A DNA stretch of 64,000 nucleotides from Pseudoips prasinana (taxonomy: Eukaryota > Arthropoda > Insecta > Lepidoptera > Nolidae), in contig OX621241.1 of the NCBI GenBank assembly GCA_951640165.1, positions 5,528,001 through 5,592,000 on the forward strand. The letters are read 5' to 3'. Shown here in pieces: positions 30,201 to 42,200 of this stretch. Every line of letters begins with the position of its first letter. The first letter of the stretch is position 1. The translations under genes were made by a program, and so were the position numbers. The notes beneath the pieces were generated by a model that was not told where the DNA came from, did not search any database, and saw nothing but the letters and a program-made list of their open reading frames with translations.

Positions 30201-33200
30201 ATCAAACATAGTTACCATCACCGTTCCGTGTATAATCGGAGTCGTTAAGTGTAGTTAGATATACCCGAAAACGTTTCGGTGGTTTTGTCAACCTGTTGGT
30301 CTCGGTGTAGCGATCAGACAGAAGTCATTAAGCCATATCAGAGGCTTCATTAGCCACCTGAACTAAGACACCAGGGTGTCGATACCAATTAATTAAAAAA
30401 CTAAATATAACCAGGTGGGCGAGAACTGGACGTCACCCGAGAACCCATGCGAGAGCTACAAGTGCGAACAGACAGACACTGAAGGCAAGTTGGAGAAGGT
30501 GACCACTGTGCAGAACTGCCATACGGATTGTCAATTGGTAAGAATAGCTTTTAGTTAATGCACAGCCTATTACACGACAGATTGTACTCAGATCAGATTT
30601 TGGTTGCAGCGGTTGGTTAAACGGATCTTTAGAACTGTTACGAATTTTTTGACATCGATTTCCATAAATTGGGATGAAACTTGCCATCGCAAGTTTATTA
30701 TAAAAAATCACAATTACACTTTATATATCCAATCACCATTCATATACACTTATAAGGCACAACCCTACTCGATTCCGATCTCGTGTTGTCGCTTCGAATT
30801 CGAAATCCAAAATAACTCTTAACTCGAATTGGCAATAATATTCGAGGACACACTCGTAGCGCAATCGAACATCAGTGTGTGCCAATTGAAAACAAAATAC
30901 TGTGCAAGAAGAACGATTTCGCGTTTTTTGTTTTGTTTTTATTTATAGTATTTTCTGCAGAATTTAAATTAAAACACCCGAACGTTTATTTAATTTTTAT
31001 TGGGTTGTCCCCTAAGTTCTGACAGGTGGAAGACGGAAGAAAACCTTTTAACAAGCTTAGATTTATTGCTTCACAGCACTCGGACTTGGACGGACATAGA
31101 TCCGATAAAAGAACGCTCCCGACAACTGCCGATCGAACAGTGTGATGAATTTACGTTCTTGCTCAGCGCGTCACTGCTACGCGAAACCCGCGCCATCAGG
31201 TGGCGCTATCAGTACCGGAATGTCGATTAGACGCCCTTTGATAACTTGCTGATTTATAGTCCCTTCCGTCTTCTCTCTATTGTGTGAAAGATATGTTGTA
31301 GTATAATTTTTGAGTCGTACCGAAATTCTATTCCCCAGGGTTCTAAATATTTCCCCGCGTCGCGAGAGAGCGGTGAGTGCTGCGGGCGATGCGAGCCAGT
31401 GGCGTGCGTGGTGGACGGGAAGGAGAGGGCCATCGGAGAGAAGTGGACCTCCTCCGACTATTGCGCCAACTACACGTGTGTCGACTTGAATGGAACCGTG
31501 AGTTGTTTGGAACTTAGGTACTGTCGAAATAGACAGCCAAAAAAACGTACTGGTAGTAAGATAAAAAGAACGGAACGACAAAATCATGAACATTACAGAA
31601 AACAAAAATCTATCTTCTTAAATGAACGTGTGGCGCAGTGGCTAAGACAGTCGCTTCGCCGCACCGTGTCGCGGGTTCGAGACCCGCGCCGTACAACTAT
31701 CTGTGTGACCCATAAATAGTTGTTCTGAGTTTGGATGTAATTAATTTGTGTCCGTCCATTATATGTTTGTAAAGTACCACGCGACACAAGGATTAGATTC
31801 CTTCCTTCCTATGTTGTTTTTAAAAAGACAACGCCCGCACTAGGGCGTTGTCTTTTTCAAAACAACATAAAAACGGTTTTTACTCGCATAAACTTAACAA
31901 ACTGCTTATAAATAGTTATATCTAACATGGTTGTAGTATTACATGTTAATTCATTGTACTTACATAATTAATTCTGGGTTAAGTTAGATATTTTGAACTA
32001 GATTTCTATTTTATCATTTTGAATTATCATTTTGTTTGGTAAGTAAAACAAAAGTTTAGTAAAATAGCTGACTCATTGAAGTTACTGAAAATGTGGGATG
32101 TTAAAAAGATTTTATAAATATCGAAGGAAATATCTATAAACAAATACTTATTTAAATATAAAGTTTTATTAAGTAATTAATTAATTCTTTCTTAATTTCA
32201 ATATTTAGCATTTCTTTTAATTGAATATATTGCTTTTGCAGCTCCAAGTACAATGCTCAAACGAGACATGTCCAGAAGTATCGGAAGCGGTGAGGAAGCA
32301 GTTCGTGCTGAGAGACGAGAAGATTCCCGGCAAGTGCTGTCCTAACGAAGAGCCTGTGGCTTGCCGAGTAGACAATAAGATATATCAGGTAATTTATTGG
32401 ACCCACCTATCTGAAGAATATTTGGTACTATGTCTAAACAATGAGCTATATAGTAATAATAATATCCTGGGACATTATTTACACACGGTCATCTGATCCC
32501 AAACTAAGCAGAGCTTGTACTACGGAAACCAGATAACTGATAAACTACACATACCTACTACTTTTCAGCTGACTTGGATTAACACATAGGCTATAATTAT
32601 AAAAAAATAACGCTGGTAAAACCGCGGGTCACTTCTAATAAAAGATAAAATAAAGTTTAGATAAAACTTGTATTTTCATTATTATATTTTTCTTGAACAA
32701 TTGAAAAATCGTTCTGTGACAGATACGACATTTTTAAGCAGTAAAATAAATATATATAGAAAAAAGATCTTCATCAAAACACACACAGACTCTTTTATTT
32801 TAACAGGCTTTCGCTGAGAAACAAATACACATTTTCTGTAAATTGCAGGAAGGTCAAACTTGGGCATCTCCGGACCCCTGCAAGAATGTAACGTGTGCCC
32901 GGGATGCGTCAGGCCGCCTCACGCAGCAGGAGTCAGTGGCTACGTGTACCAGGGACTGCAAGCGTGGCTGGGAGTACGTGCAGCCTGCCGCAGACGTGTG
33001 CTGTGGACACTGTGTGCAAGCTGCCTGCGTGCTGGACGACAAGGTGGTGCTGCCAGGTGAGTGGAACAGCTCCGAACAGCAGGGACTTTTCATTTCATTT
33101 ATTTCAGTAACAATTTTTACATTGTATTGAAAATAACTAAAAAATTACTAATAATAATTATGCTAAAAACAAAAAAATACATTACAAATTCCCATACAAA

Positions 33201-36200
33201 GTCAAAAATAAAATCATTACACATACCAATACTCATGTTAAAAATTTAAAATAAAATATCAATAAAAATAGTTAGCATTAATAGGTCTAGTTATAATGTA
33301 TCACGGAGAAACTCATCAAGGGTGTAGTAGCACTTTTCTAACAAAAATGATCTTAACTGCTGCTTGAACTGATTTATGTTGTGAATCGACTTCAAGTGTA
33401 CAGATAGTTTATTTAAGAGTTTCACCGACTGATAACCTGCTGCATGACGCACTACTTCTAAATGAGGTTGCACCTTATTTTGTAGATCCCTACGCCTTGC
33501 TTCCCGCTTACTTCTTTCATCTGGTGTTTCAAAATTATGCAGCTTTTTCATGAGTTCAGTAAGAAGAACTAAAATATACAAACAAGGGACCGTTAGTATC
33601 TTAAGTTCTTTAAAGTACTCCTTACTCGATACCCACTGGGGACTACAAGCGTAGCTGGGAATACATTTAGCCTGCTGGAGACCTATGTTGCGGATACTAT
33701 ACAAGCTGCCTGTGTGCTGGAAGACAAGGTGGTCCCGCCAGGTGAGTGGAACATCTCCGAGCAGTAGAGTCTGGCTTGCAGCGGATGTCTCTTGTGAACA
33801 CCGTCCACAAGCCGCCTGTGTGGGCATAAAAAGGTGGTGCTGCCAGGTGAGTGGAACGGCTACCTTTAGCAGAGACTACAGGCGTGGCTGGGAACACTGT
33901 ACCTGCCGCCTGTGTGCTGGACGATAAGGTGGTGCTGCCAGGTAAGTGGAACAGCTCAGAATAGCAGAGACTGCAAGCGTAGCTGGGAATACATTTAGCC
34001 TGCTGGAGACCTGTGTTGCGAATACTATACTAGCCGCCTGTGTGCTGAAAGACAAGGTGGTCCTGCCAGGTGAGTGGAACAGCTCCGTACAGCAGGGACT
34101 GCAAGCGTGGCTAGCAATACATTTAACCTGCTGGAGACCTGTGTTGCGGATACTATACAAGCTGCCTGTGTGCTGAAAGACAAGGTGGTCCTGCCAGGTA
34201 AGTGGAACAGCTCCGAATAGCAGAGACTGGTCTGCAGTAGACGTGTGTTGTGGACACGTGCACAAGCGGCCTGTGTGGTGCCAGGTGAGTGCAACAGCTA
34301 CCTGTAGCAGAGACTGCAAGCGTGTCTGGGAATACATTTAGCTTGCTTGCTTGCTTATCGTATGGGTAGTGGTAACCCTAGTGTCAGAGTTGCTCAAGCC
34401 ACCCAGTAGGCCTCTGACATGGCTTAACGACTATTGTCTAATGACTACAACCGGGACCGCAGCTTAACGTGCCCTCCAAAGCACGGAGACGCTCAGAAAT
34501 TAAACCACTTTGGCGGTCATCCATCTATGAACTGACCACGAGCCTAGTTGCTTAACCTCGCCGATCGCTTACAGACCGGTGAAAGCATCTAGCTATGAGC
34601 GCCTCATATTTAGCTTGCTGTAGGCATGTGTTGCAGACACTCCACGAACCGCCTGTCTGGTCGATGAATTGGCGCCATTGGTGAATAGGAAATACTCGTA
34701 GCGTTGTGCACTCGGGTCCACATGTGAGATTGATATCTCACATGTGGACCCGAGTGTCCCGAGACCCGAGAGCTTACGGTGTGCTTGTATACTTAATGTT
34801 TGTGAAAAGTGGACAATTTGATAAGGGATCAAATAATTAGGCCAATATGATTACCGCTCCAGTGGCGCAATTGGTTAGCGCACGGTACTTATAAGGCAGT
34901 AGCCGTGAGCAATGCCGGGGTTGGAAGTTCGAGCCTCGCCTGGAGCAATTTTTGCTCAACCATATAACATATATAGGTATACTTACTTAATTAAATAAGT
35001 AACGATAACAATGACGATAAAACCTCGTAGCAACTTACACTAGGGCTCACAATGTGTAACTGGTGCATGCAACTATTACCTAAAGTAATCGTTTATTATA
35101 AAATAAAATAAAATAAAAAAGGTTTTTATTCACGTAGACTTTAAAAAAGCGCTTGTAAATAGTCAGAACATGTTTGTAGTATTATAGTTGTATACATTAT
35201 TATTTCTAGTAATAGATATTTAGGTACACATTGTATTGATTGTATTAAAACATTTATAAAATTTATTTTATAAATGTTTTAGTACAATCAAATGTATTAA
35301 TATTAACAAGTGAGCTTTCCTGTCTCTTATTAGAAAAATTACTCGACGGTTTAGCAAAATGCATTTTTCTTGTTCATATTTAAACAGCGTAGTTATGGGA
35401 GAGTAATCTATGATTACGAACTATTGATTCGATGACCCTACGAGAGCCCGAGAAAACACTTTTGGATATTTATTGTTTGATACTTTTTGGATATTTATTT
35501 GATTGTGGCTAGTATTAGTCATCTTAGTTTTTTGTTTTAAGTATTTGATTATGCACGCCCATGAAAAGTTGCCTAAAAACTTAAAATGGTTGCCTTCCGA
35601 AGATGGTAGTTTTCCTCCCTTCTTGTGGGGTATTTTTTATAATCATAATTTAATATAATAAAATCGTAGGAAAGTCAAAACTGTACATTGAATATTTTTT
35701 TAAAAGGATACTTGGGGCGTTATTGACAATCGATATCGAAGCCAAAAATATAGTTTTTAGAATTTTTGTCTGTTTGTCTGTATGTATGTCCAGGCTAAAC
35801 TCAAAAAGTACTGCATGGATTTACTTCAAATTTTGCATGAATATTACTAAGAGGTCGGGTCAACATATAGGCTATATATTATCACGCTATCACATACGGG
35901 GGAGGAGTTGTGATAATTTATAAAATTCAACGCGGGTAATACCGCGGGGCACAGCTAGTATTTTATAATAATGTATTTCATATTTCTTCAAAGGTGGATT
36001 AAAAGAGGTCTAATTGATATTCCAATCAGCGGTATACTAACGTATGCCCATTTGGCCTGTGTTTTAGCAAAAACGGCTCAGTTATGATGTTTAAAACTTA
36101 AAACCGTTCTTCTCTAGATACAACCTGGCAGTCTCCGGATAACTGCACGACGTACTCGTGTGAAAAGTCGGGCGAAGATGTGTTCGTGACGTCATCACGG

Positions 36201-39200
36201 CAAGCCTGCCCCGACGTGTCGGACTGTGAGCCCGAAAACCTCGTCAACGAGACTTGCTGCCAGGTCTGCCAAGTGTCTAGCGAGAACTTAAGTAAGTATA
36301 CAGTTTTAATCAGTGTTTTGGTGGAACTGATCTGTTTAACACGATCGAGTTAACTCTGCACCTCACAGGAATGCGTTACCTTTCGCGTTCGCCATTACAG
36401 TGTACGGTGTTGTTTTTCGAATGACCATTTGTCAATATTTTTTTGATCCAATCATATTATCATATAAAATTCCATTTGAAGTACATCAGTATCTGTTTCC
36501 ATTTGTCACGATTCTCGCACACCTTATGGTCTTATGTATGTATTGTAATTATTGTAAATCCAACTAACATTATAATTAATACAAAAGCTAGTGAGTATAG
36601 ATGTTTTGTTAGCACAATCAGTTACACAAAAACTGTGTAGCAATATAGCTTATATATCCGAATAACATTTATTAAGTTTAATGGGGGTGAAGTTGCGGGG
36701 CAAAGTAAGTATTTTTTTTAGAATAATAAAAAAATTATCATTTTGAATAACTCTTATAATAGGACACAACTTGCCACTTGCTAATTAAATATGTAATTGT
36801 ATGTAAAATTTTAACGTTTATCAACAATAGATCGTAGTTATTGATAAACAATGGCTGAATAAACCAGTATAATGTATATTTGGGATCGGGTCAAATAATT
36901 AGGCCATTGTGATCACCGCTCCAGTGGCGCAATTGGTTAGCGCACGGTACTTATAAGGCAGTAGCCGTGAGCAATGCCGGGGTTGCGAGTTCGAGCCTCG
37001 CCTGGAGCAATTTTTGTACAAACATATATACTTACCTACTTATTCCAAATATGAATTAGGTAAAGACCGCGAATAGAATTAGTCGGTATTTCGTAAGTGC
37101 AACTTTACGTACTTATTATGTTTTTATTTTTAGAATTTCGTAACGAAATAGGTAGCCTTAAGTCTCACCTTAAGGCTACCTATTTCGTTACGAAATTCTA
37201 AAATTCTGTCAGATTTTACCAATATATCACTTTGATATTTAGAATAGTTTATGATATTACTCCCTTAACGTTTTTGCTAATAGATACAAATTTTTATTAT
37301 ATTTAACAGACAACTGCTAATCATACTTATATATTTCTAAATAGATACATTATATAGATTAATTACACCAAGACACAATAAATAATTGTCGTATGATATA
37401 AAGGTTTGTCCGGGTGGGGACCTACGACCACTGACTTAGTAGTTAGAGACACTTACCAGTAGACCATCAGCCGAGTCACGATCCGTTCGGATGCTCCCTT
37501 ATTTTAACGTAATGATGGCGCTTAAATCAATATTCATTATTTGGTATCACATCTTAGCGTGATGGTAGGCAGACCTATTTGTACCCTGGGATCGCTGGCG
37601 TTTGGAGGAAGGGAACTGCACTCGTCTTGTATAAGCGGTCCCGGGAAGAAATAACCTGCTGTAGTTTAGGTTGCATAAACACGCTTGGGCGTACTGGGTA
37701 GGGGGGAGGCATTTTTAAAAAAATATAAATTAATAAAGGTTTTTATTCACGTAGACTTTAAAAAAGCGCTTGTAAATAGTCAGAACATATTCGTAGTAAT
37801 ATATAATTAATTTATAATTATTTCTAGGTACATATAGATATTTAGGTACACGGATTGTGGGAAATAATTTACGATAAGATTTATTTTATAACAGTTTTGT
37901 CCATATTTAACTAACTTAAATTAAGTGATTGTCAAGGATCATGTGTAGATTTAATTATCAAAATTTTAAATTTTAGCTATATTTTTACTACATATTGTCG
38001 AATGGTTCTGTCTATATTAAGGTACGAATTAAATGTTATTATTATGGCGGACCTTGTGTTTATAACGACGGTCGCGCTTTAATACTACCACCGGATCCAA
38101 TGCGCCCCAACTGAGAAGACCCAGCGAAACAAACTCAGCGGGTGTCTCTACTACCGGTTTCAACACGGCCTCTCGCGCCTCTCCCCCCCAGAGCCCCCTC
38201 TACAAGCACTGTGAGGCTGGCTACCGTGGTGGTTTTAGTGGGTCGAGCCCTACACGACGTGCGATATGAGCTATTTGTAATCGAATCTTGTTACCAGGTA
38301 AATGCGTGCCCAAGAGCATCGTGGGCGCCGAGTCGGTGGGGCTGGTGCGCGCCACGCTGCGCGGCCACGGCGCCTGCGCCAACGCGGCGCCGCTGCACGG
38401 CTTCAGGGAGTGCGTGGGCACGTGCGACTCCGGCACGCTCTACAACAACCGTAAGTTGCTGGATGCCACTGTCTCTTAAGGCAAGCGGCAGCTCCAAGAT
38501 TAACTGCCGATAGGTAGTTGGACCAAAACTGTTATTGGGATTGTTCTGGCAAGAAAAACAGCAGATGGTGATGTTATAAGTTGTAAAACTGTTGTGTTGG
38601 ATCACCATCTCATTGAATAATTTAGAAATGAAGTAAGGATTACCTACCCCTCTTTATTAACGTTTTGCATTACTCCTAGATACATCATTTCAACACACAC
38701 ATGTAAAGCTATTATTACAAGTACTTAATTACCTAATGCGATACCCTATGTAGGTAATGTCCCCCTGATTGAATTACGACAATGGCGGCCAGTCTCAACA
38801 GAGACTAACCTAGAGCTGTGCGGGATTATTAGTGTATAAGAATGTGCGCAAATACTGGGACAATTTATATTCCATTACTCTCGTCATCTGATGGGATGAT
38901 TAGCGACACGATCGGAAAGAGATCTTGTACAACACCGATAGGCTTTACGTGCTCTCCGAGGCACGGAGGGATGTAAATACTACCAATTCCAAGACTCCGG
39001 GCTGATACTAAGAAAATTTTCTTTATATGAAAATCCCAATATTAAATAAATCAAAATACCTATTCGTTTCGTTAAATTGATGTGAACTTAACATATCCGG
39101 TCTCATAGGAAATATCTACAAACATCATAGAATTTGAAAAAAAAATTGCTCTTTACGCTCTACTTTCTATATTTTCAATTCTTCAATAGAGTTGGATGTT

Positions 39201-42200
39201 CGCTAATTTCGTCGATATCGTAAAAGATAGATGGAATATATACCTACATAATATGTTATGTTATGTTTATAAAGAGTTGGATGTTCGCTAAGTTCGTCGA
39301 TATCGTAAAAGATAGATGGAATATATACCTACATAATATGTTATGTTTATAAAGAGTTGGATGTTCGCTAAGTTCGTCGATATCGTAAAAGATAGATGGA
39401 ATATATACCTACATAATATGTTATGTTTATAAAGAGTTGGATGTTCGCTAAGTTCGTCGATATCGTAAAAGATAGATGGAATATATACCTACATAATATG
39501 TTATGTTTATAAAGAGTTGGATGTTCGCTAAGTTCGTCGATATCGTAAAAGATAGATGGAATATATACCTACATAATATGTTATGTTTATAAAGAGTTGG
39601 ATGTTCGCTAAGTTCGTCGATATCGTAAAAGATAGATGGAATATATACCTACATAATATGTTATGTTTATAAAGAGTTGGATGTTCGCTAAGTTCGTCGA
39701 TATTGTAAAAGATAGATGGAATATATACCTACATAGGTAATATGTTATATTCGGTATTTATAACCGGTAGGTACATGTTTAAGTATGGAAACATCTCCAA
39801 CTACCTATCTCTTTTTTAAGCAATAGTCTCAATTTTTTAAACAAAGAGGAATATTACACTTTCATAATCATCTTCCACAGTAACTTGATGACTTTGACAT
39901 GCCATTCATCAGTATATTAGTAGTACGAGTAAGTGTTACTACATACATACATACATAGACTCACGCCTGTTTTCCAGAGGGGCGGGCAGATATAGCGGAT
40001 TTCCATTTGTCACGATCTTTGCTCACCTCTTTTGTTTCCTTTACTGACATTATATTCTTAATACATGCTCGCCGGTTTAGGGTACTTTAGACCTAACCTT
40101 TCTTGAGAACGTCTCCGATTTGGTCAGAAATTTTTCTACGAGGTCTTCCCCTTCCGGTTGTTCTATAGTGATATTGAACTAACAAAAACGCGTGTTTTAT
40201 TTGTATAATTATATACGTATATTTTTTCAGAAACTGGCAGCCACGACACTCATTGCGAGTGTTGCCAGGCTACACACTACAGCCCGCTATTGGTAACCTT
40301 GCTTTGCGAGGACGGCTCGCAGCAGCAGCACCGCGTGGCGACACCCGACAAGTGCGCGTGCGCAGCGTGCGGGGGCACTGCGCAGAACTACTTCCCCAAG
40401 CCGGGTCAGTATGATTGTAATAACAATATCTAGGGACAATGTCACACAGATCGTCCTAGCCCCAAACTAAGCAAAGCTTGTACTATGGGTACCAGGCGAC
40501 GATATACATACTTATATAGATAGATAAATACTTAAATACATAGAAAACATCCATGATTCAGAAACAAATATTCGTGCTCATCACACAAATATTTACACTT
40601 ACCGGGATTCGTACCACCAGCTTCGTAGGGAGGAGCACTACCAACTAGGCTACGGTGACCGATTGTGGTTGGAATAATAATTTTAACATTTATAAGTACC
40701 TATATAAAGCTTGAATTTGCTAGTCTACTTTATAACTGTTCTGCGATAGTTAATGGACTGCATTAAGTATATTGCTATTAGATTTGATTTTGACGATGAT
40801 TGACGACGGGCCGGTTGGCGTGATTGGTAAATGTTTGCCTTTCACGCCGCGCAGGTCGTGAGTTCGATTCCCACCCATGACAGATATTTGTGTGCATGAA
40901 CGTGTCTGTTTGTCCTGAGTCTGAGTGTAACTATCTATATAAGTATGTATTTACAAAAGAAAAATAGTACATGTAATATATGAGTTACCTGGTTTCCATA
41001 GATCAAGATCTACTTAGTTTGGGGTCAAATGACCATGTGTGAATAATGTCCCAGAATATTTATCATTATGTATCATTTTGTACCTAGAAATAATTATAAA
41101 TATGTTACTACAAACATATTCTGACTATTTAAAAGCGGAAACCTTTTTTATTTTATATTTTATTTATTATTATTATATAAATATCGTAGCTAATTTTAAA
41201 ATGACCAATACGGACCCCTATCAGTCACATGACGTAGAGTATTGTTTTCTTTTCTCTATGAGTAGCTCAGCTGGGGAACCACATTTAGGTTGTAATCCTG
41301 AATTGCAAGCGTCACAAGCTACAGTAACCGCTTACCAACTGTGTTGGAGGTTCCATATCACTGCACTGGCAGCATTCCATATATAAATAGTAATCTGTCA
41401 CATTAAGCGTGTTTTGACTTGTTGGTTGTCATTCAGTAAAAGTGAATAAAACTGTCTTGACTGTAATGTGTGTTTTATATAAAACTATATAATAACATAG
41501 GTTCACCTACGTACTCTGTACAACAATTTCCTACAAACTGATGAGCCGTAGGTATGCTTGAGAGCGGTGTGTTCTTGTAGGTCAGCGTATATAACACGGC
41601 ACGACGTGAATTTTCTTCTTCTATTTATACTGATAGTATTTTTATTCTTATTTTTTAAATAAGAATAAAAATAGTATATAGTTATATAGTAACTAGGTAA
41701 TATAATCCCTATGTCGCAGGGTACTTTACAAACATGTAATAGACGGACACAAATTATACCCAGACTCAGAACAACTATTTATGGGTCACACAAATAGTAG
41801 TCCAGCGAGGGACTTGAACCCGCGACACGAAGCGGCGAGGCGAACGTCTTAGCCGCTGCGCCACACGTTTAGTGTTATTATTTATATACTCATCCCACCG
41901 ATTTCAAAATATTGAGTGTTATTATAACACTGACATTTAATCAATTATGTGCCATACAGAAATTAACAGATACAAAACTTATTATATAAAAAAATATTAT
42001 TAACCTATATTTCAGGGGGTCACCACTTGATTCTGTTATTATTAACCCTTACACACACTAAGCAAATATTAAATATATAATTATTTTTCAGATCCCAACG
42101 GCACCAAAAACCCACCGAGGAAAGGGGGTTACATACCTCCCTACCAACCACAACAGGAGTCAGAAGACTACATCCCTGAGATATACCGACGATTTGGCTC

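Noticed and set aside
33685..34337. Several ORFs of 66-153 codons in both strands
   Set aside because: Products of the decayed exon-end array; no acceptors, and stops in the true VWC frame.
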